Source of the DNA: JAAZMA01 sp036720245
GTDB lineage: Bacteria; Bacillota; Clostridia; Tissierellales; Tepidimicrobiaceae
NCBI GenBank assembly: GCA_036720245.1
Contig: DAIMNI010000047.1
Location: 1-18,302, forward strand
DNA: 18,302 bases
Direction: 5' to 3'
Part shown: positions 6,784 through 13,945 of the stretch, piece after piece
How positions within the stretch are numbered: position 1 is the first letter of the stretch
How the letters are laid out: each line of letters opens with the position of its first letter
Position numbers and translations under genes: made by a program
The notes under the pieces: generated by a model
Database searches by the model: none
The model's input: only the letters and a program-made list of their open reading frames with translations
What the model was told of the DNA's origin: nothing

Positions 6784-7614
6784 ATGGACGATTATTTAAG
6801 CTTTGAGCCATCAGTAAAACCATTACATAAAGATAGTGAGGGGGATTATTGGTTTTTGTTTAAAGGAGACAAATTAATAGTATTAAAAGAAAAAGGAAAG
6901 ATAAAGATTCCTAGATGGAATGAGATAGATAAGCTAAATACATCAGTGTATAATATACAAAGTATGGGGAGTTATTATAATTGTAATTGTAAATGTGGTG
7001 AAATAATAGATGATATAGATAAAGAAAGTATAGAATTATTAGACTTACGTGCTTTGTCTACATTGATAAATGAAGAAATTTATCTCCTAGCCTCTAAGGC
7101 AAATTTATTATTAAATTGGCTAAGAACAAATCAATATTGCGGTGTTTGTGGTGGAGAAATGTATAAAAAGGATAGCCAATCTGAAAGAGCTATGGTTTGC
7201 TCTAATTGTGGAAATACCACATGGCCTAGAACATCTCCAGCGATTATAGTAGCTGTAACAAAAGAAGACAGGCTATTACTTGCCCACAATAGATTTTTCC
7301 CAGAGGGAAGATATAGTGTAATTGCAGGCTTTGTTGAATATGGAGAAACCTTTGAGGATTGTGTAAAAAGGGAAGTTTATGAAGAAGTAGGAATTAAAAT
7401 TAAAAATATTAAATACTTTGGTTCTCAACCTTGGCCTTATCCAAATTCTATGATGGTAGGCTTTACTGCAGAATATTTAGATGGGGATATAAGAGTAGAT
7501 GAGGAAGAAATCCTAGATGCCAATTGGTTTACTAAAGGGGAGGTGTTAAAATTACACAATAAATCCATAAGCATAGGTTCAGATTTAATAGAATGGTTTT
7601 TAAATGAATTTTAA
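6784..7614 (+). CDS. nudC: NAD+/NADH diphosphatase NudC
   Basis: A 276-residue Nudix hydrolase. It has an N-terminal NUDIX-like region, a four-Cys zinc ribbon (CGVCGG and CSNCGN), and a Nudix box in the order G-x5-E-x7-REVYEEVGI within GFVEYGETFEDCVKREV. The NudC-specific SQPWPYPNS motif follows, which separates it from general Nudix enzymes. Members split NADH into NMNH and AMP, and in bacteria also remove NAD caps from RNA 5' ends. The SD is the GGGGGG run just before the start, inside the end of tdk. The downstream 5'-nucleotidase could use the mononucleotide products, although it acts outside the membrane, so a direct link is uncertain. Confidence 0.95.
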   Translation: MDDYLSFEPSVKPLHKDSEGDYWFLFKGDKLIVLKEKGKIKIPRWNEIDKLNTSVYNIQSMGSYYNCNCKCGEIIDDIDKESIELLDLRALSTLINEEIYLLASKANLLLNWLRTNQYCGVCGGEMYKKDSQSERAMVCSNCGNTTWPRTSPAIIVAVTKEDRLLLAHNRFFPEGRYSVIAGFVEYGETFEDCVKREVYEEVGIKIKNIKYFGSQPWPYPNSMMVGFTAEYLDGDIRVDEEEILDANWFTKGEVLKLHNKSISIGSDLIEWFLNEF

Positions 7615-7625
7615 GGAGGGAAAAA

Positions 7626-9569
7626 ATGAGAAAGAATATTAGGGTATTATTAGTATTTTTGCTATTTATAATGGCATTTACCCTTATTCCTTCAGTATCT
7701 TATTTAGATGGGGTAGGGGACAACGTTACCATATTGTTTACTCACGATATGCATGATAATTTTTATCCCTTTACAGTAGAAAAAGATGGACAAATTAATA
7801 CTCGAGGTGGCTACGGAAGGCTTAGTACTGTAATTAAAAGAGAAAGGGAAATTGATCCTAATTTATTATTAGTAGATGCTGGAGATTTTTCCATGGGTAC
7901 ACTATTTCAGACTATATTCTCCACAGATGCTCCAGGACTTAGAACTCTAGGGCAAATGGGCTATGATGTAGTAAGCTTTGGGAATCATGAATTTGATTTT
8001 AGGGCAGAGGGCCTTGCAAATAGTTTAAATGCAGCAAAATCTAGTAGGGGGAGGTTGCCTAAAATAGTAGCCTCTAATATTTCATATCCTGTAGATGAAA
8101 ATGGAGATTTAACGCCAAGCTTAAATCATCTACAAGATGCAATGGAGAACTATGGAGTAGGCGATTATGAAGTAATTAAGAAAAATGGAGTTAAAATAGG
8201 AGTATTTGGCTTAATGGGCAAAGAGGCAGATTCTAATGCCCCTATGTCAGAGGTAGAATTTACTCATCAGATTAAGGCTGCAAGAAAAATGGTAGAAATA
8301 CTGCAAGAAAAGGAAAATGTAGATTTAATAGTATGTTTATCCCATTCTGGAACTTGGGAAAACAGTAGTAAATCTGAAGATGAGATGTTAGCTAAAAAGG
8401 TACCAGAAATAGATATTATAATATCTGGTCATACCCATACTGCTTTAGAAGAACCCATTGTAATAGATAATACTATAATAGCCTCCTGTGGTAGTTATGG
8501 AGAAAAACTTGGAGTAATGAATATAGAAAAATCAGGGGATAGATGGAAACTAAAGGATTATAGACTTGAACCAATTACAAGGGAAATTCCTGTGGACAAA
8601 GAAATTGAACAATCTATAGAAAACTATAAAGAAATAGTTCAAGAGAAGTACTTAGATAAATTTAATATGGAATTTGATGAAGTTTTGGCTGAAGCAGATT
8701 TTAATTTTACCCCCTTTGGAGAATTAGGGAAGAAACATGATGAAGATATATTGGGGAATCTTATCAGTGATTCCTATATATATGCAGTAAAAAAAGCAGA
8801 AGGAGAAAATTATGAGCCCATTACAGCAGCCATAATTCCATCAGGCACCATTCGAGGTACCTTTGTTAAGGGAGATATTACTGTTTCAGATGTATTTAAT
8901 GTAAGTTCCTTAGGCATAGGTCCAGACAAGGTTTCAGGTTATCCTTTAATAAGTGTATACTTAACAGGAGAAGAATTAAAAACTGCAGCAGAAGTAGATG
9001 CTTCTATTGCACCTATAATGAGTGTAGCACAATTGTATATGTCGGGCATTGATTATACATTTAATCCAAAGAGATTAATATTTAATAAAGTGGTAGATAT
9101 TAATATTAAAAACCCAGATGGCAGTATAGAGGAAATAGTAGATGATGAACTATATAGAGTAGTGGCAGGACTATATTCAGCCCAAATGCTATCTATTGTA
9201 GGAGATCAATCCTTTGGAATACTTTCCATTGTACCAAAGACTAAAGATGGAATTCCTATAACAGATTTTGAATCAGAAATAATATACGATGATGGCCATG
9301 AAGTAAAAGAATGGTTAGCCCTTGCTGAATATTTAAAATCCTTTGAGAAAATAGATGGTGTATCAAAGGTACCAGAATATTATAATGAAAAGCAAGGAAG
9401 AAAGGTAATAGATAATAATAAAAATATTATTGCAAGAGTTAAAAATCCAAACAAAATAGCCTTAATACTATATGGAATTATATTGGGAATAATTATATTA
9501 ATCATACTTATTATTAATATTCGAAGGAGAAGGAAGAAGAAAAAATCCCAATATAATTGGAATATTTAA
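7626..9569 (+). CDS. Membrane-anchored 5'-nucleotidase / 2',3'-cyclic phosphodiesterase family protein
   Basis: A 647-residue UshA/YfkN-type hydrolase. Signal peptide at residues 1-26; metallophosphatase domain with the metal-site motifs THDMHDN (Asp41, His43), DAGDF (Asp87), GNHEFD (Asn120, His121), CLSHSG and SGHTHT. A 5'-nucleotidase C-terminal domain follows, with ILGNLISDS and PSGTIRG. The end is a hydrophobic helix (about residues 612-632) and a strongly basic tail RRRRKKKK, so the enzyme stays attached to the outer face of the membrane instead of being released or sortase-linked. It dephosphorylates extracellular nucleotides, giving nucleosides that could be imported and used by thymidine kinase, the first gene of this operon. 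AGGAGGG precedes the ATG, 11 bases after nudC. Confidence 0.92.
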   Translation: MRKNIRVLLVFLLFIMAFTLIPSVSYLDGVGDNVTILFTHDMHDNFYPFTVEKDGQINTRGGYGRLSTVIKREREIDPNLLLVDAGDFSMGTLFQTIFSTDAPGLRTLGQMGYDVVSFGNHEFDFRAEGLANSLNAAKSSRGRLPKIVASNISYPVDENGDLTPSLNHLQDAMENYGVGDYEVIKKNGVKIGVFGLMGKEADSNAPMSEVEFTHQIKAARKMVEILQEKENVDLIVCLSHSGTWENSSKSEDEMLAKKVPEIDIIISGHTHTALEEPIVIDNTIIASCGSYGEKLGVMNIEKSGDRWKLKDYRLEPITREIPVDKEIEQSIENYKEIVQEKYLDKFNMEFDEVLAEADFNFTPFGELGKKHDEDILGNLISDSYIYAVKKAEGENYEPITAAIIPSGTIRGTFVKGDITVSDVFNVSSLGIGPDKVSGYPLISVYLTGEELKTAAEVDASIAPIMSVAQLYMSGIDYTFNPKRLIFNKVVDINIKNPDGSIEEIVDDELYRVVAGLYSAQMLSIVGDQSFGILSIVPKTKDGIPITDFESEIIYDDGHEVKEWLALAEYLKSFEKIDGVSKVPEYYNEKQGRKVIDNNKNIIARVKNPNKIALILYGIILGIIILIILIINIRRRRKKKKSQYNWNI

Positions 9570-9610
9570 TGCACTGGGGAAATAGCTTAGGACTGCTGAT
9601 AAGGCCTAAA

Positions 9611-9705
9611 TTGCCATCCTGAACATTTAAAATGTCATCCTGAATGTAGTGAAGGATCCCGACTCTCTGCCATTTATGGATCCTTCGCTTACGCTTAGGA
9701 TGACA
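9611..9705. repeat. TGTCATCCTGA-type dispersed inverted repeat
   Basis: TGTCATCCTGAATG...GAAGGATCC (9633-9659) is matched by an imperfect reverse complement, GGATCCTTCG...AGGATGACA (9678-9705), with an 18-base loop. A further degenerate half-copy, TGCCATCCTGAAC, lies at 9612-9624. Repeats of the form TGTCATCCTGAGCG-AGCGAAGGATCC are scattered in many unrelated bacterial genomes (general knowledge). Placed between convergent genes it can fold into a long hairpin and may double as a transcription stop. A 73-codon minus-strand frame across it is a translation of the repeat and not a gene. Confidence 0.8.
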
Positions 9706-9737
9706 GAAAAGATACTTTTTAGCAATTTCGGACAATT

Positions 9738-11060
9738 CTATGTCAACATTGATAAATAAATAGATGCTATAATTAAATTTGGATTAACCACAGTGGCAAT
9801 TCTTTTTAGTTCGTTCCATTTTTTTTCATTTCTTTTATTGGGTTTATTGCAACAAAAATAGATTAAAAACAAATGGGAATTATTTTTGATTTCTTTTTTT
9901 ATTTTAATAGAATGCCCCTTTATATCTTTATTTTCCATAAGTTCCTCTATATTTTCTACATAATCTATATATTCATTACTATTATAAAGTTCTGAAAATC
10001 TATCCAATATTTTTTCATTTAAATCTTTTAATGTATATATTTGTTTTCCACTAATTTCTAATATATCTGCAGTAACTTCTGCCATAGAATTACATATGGC
10101 AGTATTTGTGTTTAAATCTAGATCTATAAAATTATCTATATTTCTGAAAAATTTTCGAGTAACAAATTTTTTTATAGCTTTAGGAGTATCTCTTGTAATA
10201 CCTAAGTTTTTACGAATTTCACCTCTTGTAATGTTTTTTATATCTGGTTCTTCGTTGTCAAAAACATTAGATATCATATAGTATTTTTCTCCTTTTAATA
10301 CACCAAATTCTTTTAAAGTGTCTAAATATCCTAATTGAATATTCCTTTTGGCCTGTTCTGGACTTATATCTAAAGTTTTTCCAATATCTTTTTTATTGCT
10401 AATTTTTATTATATTTAAATCCTTATGATATTTTGATTTAGGCGCCCCAAAACCAGATACGTCTACTGCTATAATATCTTCTATTCCCTTTGAAGCCATT
10501 AAATCAATAGGTACATTATCGTGAAAACCTCCATCAATAAATTTTTTATTGTCGATTTCCATAGGTTTAAAGATTGGGAAGCAAGCTGATGCTATTAAAT
10601 AATTTACCAGTTGTCCCTCTGGGATTTCATCTTTAAATACTTGCAAAGCTTCAAAATCTGTTAAGGAATAGGTAACGAGACCAAAATCTATAGGTGATGT
10701 ACGAATTTCATCTTCATCAATATACTGTTCTAAGGATTCGGTTAAAGGAGTTAATTCTAATCCTTCATTGGTAATTAGATTTTTTAAAACTGTAAATATA
10801 CTAAAATGTTTTTCATAAATTTTATCTTCTTCCCATTTTTCATTATTAATATCTATTATCTCTTCTACAGAAAAGTTAGTCCATGCTAATTCACAAAGAA
10901 CATCATCCCCTTGAACCAACATTGCTCCATTTAATGCTCCTATGGATGTACCAGTTATGGCTACTATTGGAATACCCATATCTTTAAGGGCTTTCCAAAC
11001 TCCTATTTCATAAGAACCCTTAGCCCCGCCACCAGATAAGACTAAACCATAGCCCTTCAT
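9738..11060 (-). CDS. Patatin-like phospholipase family protein
   Basis: A 440-residue cytoplasmic or membrane-peripheral lipid acyl hydrolase. Numbered from the ATG at 11060: oxyanion-hole motif SGGGAKG (residues 9-15), nucleophile Ser39 in GTSIG, and catalytic Asp176 in DGGFHDN. The Ser-Asp dyad is complete. Residues beyond about 210 form a poorly conserved C-terminal extension not tied to a known domain. An alternative ATG three codons upstream (11069) sits directly against the GGGG run and is less well spaced; the chosen start leaves 9 bases. Transcribed from its own promoter, after the rodA terminator. The natural substrate is unknown; membrane phospholipid turnover is the usual guess. 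Confidence 0.92.
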   Translation of the reverse strand: MKGYGLVLSGGGAKGSYEIGVWKALKDMGIPIVAITGTSIGALNGAMLVQGDDVLCELAWTNFSVEEIIDINNEKWEEDKIYEKHFSIFTVLKNLITNEGLELTPLTESLEQYIDEDEIRTSPIDFGLVTYSLTDFEALQVFKDEIPEGQLVNYLIASACFPIFKPMEIDNKKFIDGGFHDNVPIDLMASKGIEDIIAVDVSGFGAPKSKYHKDLNIIKISNKKDIGKTLDISPEQAKRNIQLGYLDTLKEFGVLKGEKYYMISNVFDNEEPDIKNITRGEIRKNLGITRDTPKAIKKFVTRKFFRNIDNFIDLDLNTNTAICNSMAEVTADILEISGKQIYTLKDLNEKILDRFSELYNSNEYIDYVENIEELMENKDIKGHSIKIKKEIKNNSHLFLIYFCCNKPNKRNEKKWNELKRIATVVNPNLIIASIYLSMLT

Positions 11061-11096
11061 TTTTCTCATCCCCTGTAAAAATGTTATCTATCTTAT

Positions 11097-11126
11097 ATTA
11101 TAACATAATTTGGCAAATAGTTACAA
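11097..11126 (-). promoter_or_regulatory. Promoter of the patatin gene
   Basis: On the minus strand TTGTAA (11121-11126) and a perfect TATAAT (11097-11102) are 18 bases apart, 37 bases upstream of the chosen start. A small GGGA-GTAG-TCCC palindrome (11127-11138) lies immediately upstream of the -35 box. Confidence 0.6.
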
Positions 11127-11176
11127 GGGAGTAGTCCCCTTTTAATTATGCTATCTTTTATTACAAGGTACCATTT

Positions 11177-11207
11177 AAAAAAAATAGCTACATTTTTAAT
11201 GTAGCTA
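11177..11207 (-). terminator. Intrinsic terminator of rodA
   Basis: On the minus strand TAGCTACAT (11199-11207) pairs with ATGTAGCTA (11185-11193) around a 5-base loop, followed by eight T (11177-11184). The rodA TAG stop codon forms the first three bases of the stem. Confidence 0.85.
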
Positions 11208-12311
11208 AAAATTAAGTCCTTCTTTATGAACGGAAACACTTAAGGCAATGCCTATACATATGAAATTCATCAAATGAAAAGTACCTCCATAACTCATAAA
11301 AGGTAGAGGTATACCTGTAATAGGCATTAGGCCTATGGTCATTCCAATATTTTCAAAAATATGGATTAAAAACATAGCAGTAAAACCTGTAACCATTAGG
11401 GAACCAAACATATCTTTAGAATTTTTAGCAATTTTAAAAAGTCTATATATTAGTATAAAATATAAAAATATCAATACTAGTCCACCAATCAAACCTAATT
11501 CTTCTGCCAGCACTGCAAATATAAAGTCCGTTTGTTTTTCTGGTAGAAAATTGTATTGGGTTTGGGTGCCTTGAAATAACCCCCTACCAAATATTTTCCC
11601 AGAACCAACGGCAATTCTAGATTGATAAGCCTGATAGTTTGTACCAGTTAAGTCTTTTTCTGGCTCCAAAAAGCCAAAGATTCTACCCTTTTGATATTCA
11701 CCTAATCTCATCCATATTATAGGCAAAGAAACTATCCCTAGTATAGCTGCATATCCAATATATTTCCAATCCAATCCTGCTGCAAACAGCATAACTGCCA
11801 CATAAAAAAGCACTACAGCAGTGGTTCCTAAATCAGGCTGCTTATATATAAGGGCCATGGGAATAGCGGCAAAAAACAATATTTTTAATAAAGTTAAGGG
11901 TTGGTTTAATTCACTTTTATTATTATCAATATATTTGGCTAAAAATATTATCAATCCTACTTTTGAAAGTTCAGCAGGCTGAAATCCAAAGCTCCCAATA
12001 TATAACCAAGACCTAGCCCCCCATTGTTCATCGCCAACCCCCCATATTGCAACTGCCAATAATAGCCCAACAGAAATAATATAAATCGGTATATAAAATT
12101 TTCCAATAAATTGATAATCTATCAATACTAGAAAAATTATTGCCACAATGCCTAAAACTGTAGAAATGATTTGGACTTGTACATGGCGTTGAGTTTCAAA
12201 AGTCAAAGTAGCAGATTTAATCATAGTTATTCCGTATATGGATATTAGTAAAACAGTTATTAATAATATAAAATCAAATTTCTTAAAAGATTTTCTTTTT
12301 AAATTAAACAT
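11205..12311 (-). CDS. rodA: Rod-shape peptidoglycan polymerase RodA (SEDS family)
   Basis: A 368-residue polytopic membrane protein (about ten helices) of the SEDS family, which polymerises lipid II into glycan strands with a class B PBP during cell elongation. Seen: FQPAELSKVGLII, the extracellular-loop motif FLPEKQTDFIFAVLAEELG carrying the conserved Glu/Asp positions, and the C-terminal PLPFMSYGGT. The short N-terminus (FNLKRKSFKKFD) and overall length favour RodA over FtsW or SpoVE. A TTG two codons upstream (12317) lies too close to the AAAGGGG site, while the ATG at 12311 has 7 bases of spacing. No mreBCD or penicillin-binding protein gene adjoins it in this window. Confidence 0.9.
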   Translation of the reverse strand: MFNLKRKSFKKFDFILLITVLLISIYGITMIKSATLTFETQRHVQVQIISTVLGIVAIIFLVLIDYQFIGKFYIPIYIISVGLLLAVAIWGVGDEQWGARSWLYIGSFGFQPAELSKVGLIIFLAKYIDNNKSELNQPLTLLKILFFAAIPMALIYKQPDLGTTAVVLFYVAVMLFAAGLDWKYIGYAAILGIVSLPIIWMRLGEYQKGRIFGFLEPEKDLTGTNYQAYQSRIAVGSGKIFGRGLFQGTQTQYNFLPEKQTDFIFAVLAEELGLIGGLVLIFLYFILIYRLFKIAKNSKDMFGSLMVTGFTAMFLIHIFENIGMTIGLMPITGIPLPFMSYGGTFHLMNFICIGIALSVSVHKEGLNF

Positions 12312-12412
12312 ATTCAAGCCCCTTTATTTAGTGTATAAATTAAATTATATCATATATACTATCTATTAAAAGCCCAAATTTATTTCTTTTATTTTCCGTA
12401 ATAATCTTTTTA

Positions 12413-13699
12413 TTAATTTCCTACATCTTTAATAACTGATTGAATACATTTATCTTTATTAAAATCTTCATTAGGGGTTGGGTCTACTAGAATATGAGGA
12501 ACTGTCTTGGTTTCCATATTTATAGTGCCATCTTGATTTATTCCCATTTCCCTACTGTATTTAATTGCAAATTTACTCTTTGGTAAAAACATAACGGGAA
12601 CATCTTCAAAAACCCTATCTCCCCCTGTAGGTTCCCCAACTAATGTAGCAAAACCTGAATCTTTAGCAAATGAGGCAAAGGCTTCAGAAGTCGAAAAAAC
12701 GCCTTTATCTACTAATAAATATACTTTACCCTTAAAATCTATATAATCTGAAGAATTATCATCAATATTCAAGGGATTTATATAAATAGGATAAGTTTTA
12801 TAAAAATTAAAATCAGTTTTTATTTCTTCTGGAAACTGTTCTAATATTTTTCCGTCTAAATCTTTAATAGTAGTTGCATTTTGTACTTTATATGGGTCTA
12901 GACTATCTCTATGGCCACTTTTAAAAAAAGAATAGTATTCAACACTTAAAGGTTTATTCGCCAATAATTTTACTATGTTTTGCCAATAAATTTCTCGACC
13001 GCCACCATTGCCTCTAATATCGATAATTAGTTTTTCATAATCTTCTACTTCCTTTAAAAAGGCCTTTATTTTATAAAAATCCTTTTCTGCCACTTCTTCC
13101 CCAGCCATTTCCTTAATTTTCATATAGGCCAATTTATCTTCTTCTAGGATTTTAGTTTCTAAAACTGGTTCATCATATAATTTGATATTTTCCAAATCTC
13201 CATCAAATTGGTATCTATACATAACAAAGGGATTAGAAAATGCCTCATACCAAGCCATATGCTTAGGATTATCATATTGGGATAAATTCATATAACAAGA
13301 TTTATAAAGTCGTTTAAATTCCTCTCCACTTAGAATATCTACATTGTCATTATGTAAATCACCTAATATTCTTTCCATAGCTACATAAAATTCTGCATCA
13401 GTTTTAGTATTTTTAATTAATCTTTTATATTTTCTCTTATTTTCCAACCAATCTACGTCATTCTGCCTTTTATTTACCTCAAAAAAAGGATAATTTTCTT
13501 CTAAAACACTATATAAATACTCAAAATCTTTGAGTTTAAGTCTAGTTTCCAGCTTAGCCTCTACTATGCCATAATAAGATGCATCCTTTGCTTTTACATT
13601 AAATTCGCTTTTACTATTATAAAGCCTCTCTACCGTAATTATTATTGCCACCACAATTAAAATTCTAGAAACAATTCTTTTTATTTGTCTACTAGTCAT
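12413..13699 (-). CDS. S41 family peptidase, tricorn/IRBP-like
   Basis: A 428-residue protein. One N-terminal membrane helix (about residues 10-23, ILIVVAIIITV) puts the rest outside the cell. The S41 core shows LGDLHNDN (candidate catalytic His), LIIDIRGNGGG, and FSTSEAFASFAKD with the candidate nucleophile Ser and Glu, followed by GEPTGGD. The CtpA-type catalytic Lys is not present at the expected place and no PDZ domain is visible. I therefore assign it to the Ser-His-Glu tricorn-like branch and not to a classical carboxyl-terminal processing protease. GGGGGG precedes the ATG at good distance, and a promoter is visible upstream. Substrate is unknown. Confidence 0.85.
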   Translation of the reverse strand: MTSRQIKRIVSRILIVVAIIITVERLYNSKSEFNVKAKDASYYGIVEAKLETRLKLKDFEYLYSVLEENYPFFEVNKRQNDVDWLENKRKYKRLIKNTKTDAEFYVAMERILGDLHNDNVDILSGEEFKRLYKSCYMNLSQYDNPKHMAWYEAFSNPFVMYRYQFDGDLENIKLYDEPVLETKILEEDKLAYMKIKEMAGEEVAEKDFYKIKAFLKEVEDYEKLIIDIRGNGGGREIYWQNIVKLLANKPLSVEYYSFFKSGHRDSLDPYKVQNATTIKDLDGKILEQFPEEIKTDFNFYKTYPIYINPLNIDDNSSDYIDFKGKVYLLVDKGVFSTSEAFASFAKDSGFATLVGEPTGGDRVFEDVPVMFLPKSKFAIKYSREMGINQDGTINMETKTVPHILVDPTPNEDFNKDKCIQSVIKDVGN

Positions 13700-13730
13700 G
13701 GTATCCCCCCTAAATTATGTCTATAAGAAT

Positions 13731-13759
13731 ATTCTACATTCTTTATGGGATACTTTCAA
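13731..13759 (-). promoter_or_regulatory. Promoter of the S41 peptidase gene
   Basis: On the minus strand TTGAAA (13754-13759) and TAGAAT (13731-13736) are 17 bases apart, 31 bases upstream of the ATG. A 10-base palindrome, AGAATATTCT (13726-13735), overlaps the -10 box and could be an operator. Confidence 0.55.
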
Positions 13760-13790
13760 TGAAAATATATTATTGTTTGCCTTATCTTTA

Positions 13791-13819
13791 ATGACTTTTG
13801 CTATATAGTACTATATAAT
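13791..13819 (+). promoter_or_regulatory. Promoter of the ABC exporter leader, with palindrome over the -10 box
   Basis: ATGACT (13791-13796) and a perfect TATAAT (13814-13819) are separated by 17 bases. A perfect 16-base palindrome, TATATAGTACTATATA (13802-13817), covers most of the spacer and the -10 box, which is a typical place for a repressor site. Transcription would start near 13826, about 28 bases before the leader peptide start. Confidence 0.5.
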
Positions 13820-13853
13820 GTATTTAAATAATGCTCTAAAGGGGTTGAGAAAA

Positions 13854-13880
13854 GTGGTTAGATTAAGAAAATCCTTCTAA
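13854..13880 (+). CDS. Leader peptide MVRLRKSF of the ABC exporter
   Basis: An 8-codon ORF, GTG GTT AGA TTA AGA AAA TCC TTC TAA, with the SD-like AAAGGGG (13838-13844) 9 bases upstream. An in-frame TTG at 13845 would extend it to MRKVVRLRKSF but touches the SD. The peptide holds Arg3-Leu4-Arg5-Lys6. Arg-X-Arg ('+X+') is the known stall motif of macrolide-bound ribosomes, as in ErmD-type leaders. The last three codons and the stop lie in segment A of the RNA hairpin described in the next entry, so a stalled ribosome would cover it. Size, SD, stop position and overlap with the hairpin fit a regulatory uORF; translation itself is not proven. Confidence 0.65.
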   Translation: MVRLRKSF

Positions 13881-13938
13881 ACAGTAGAAGGATAATATGA
13901 GCCTTCTATTGTTATTTAAATTAATAATCAATAGGAGG
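13871..13938 (+). promoter_or_regulatory. Four-segment translational attenuator upstream of the ABC exporter
   Basis: Segments: A ATCCTTCTA (13871-13879), B (13880-13893, core TAGAAGGAT), C CCTTCTATTGTT (13902-13913), D CAATAGGAGG (13929-13938). A:B gives 9 perfect pairs with a 5-base loop. C:D gives 10 pairs (one G-U), extended by five A-U pairs across a 1-base bulge, and buries the exporter's SD AGGAGG. The alternative B:C pairing gives 12 pairs (one G-U) and excludes both A:B and C:D. There is no T-run behind any stem, so control would be translational. This layout equals that of ermC-type leaders: stalling in the leader ORF masks A, B then pairs with C, and D with the SD is freed. Confidence 0.7.
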
Positions 13939-13945
13939 ATTAAAA

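Noticed and set aside
9514..9735. 73-codon minus-strand ORF between the 5'-nucleotidase and patatin genes
   Set aside because: Its middle is a translation of the TCATCCTGA inverted repeat and it overlaps the nucleotidase end; there is no good SD. Such ORFs are frequent false genes.
10096..10281. Plus-strand ORF of 61 codons inside the patatin gene
   Set aside because: Antisense shadow of a clear coding frame, with no SD and no family features.
13826..13945. Transcriptional attenuator or T-box upstream of the ABC exporter
   Set aside because: No stem is followed by a T-run and there is no T-box or aptamer core. The sequestered SD and leader ORF fit translational control instead.
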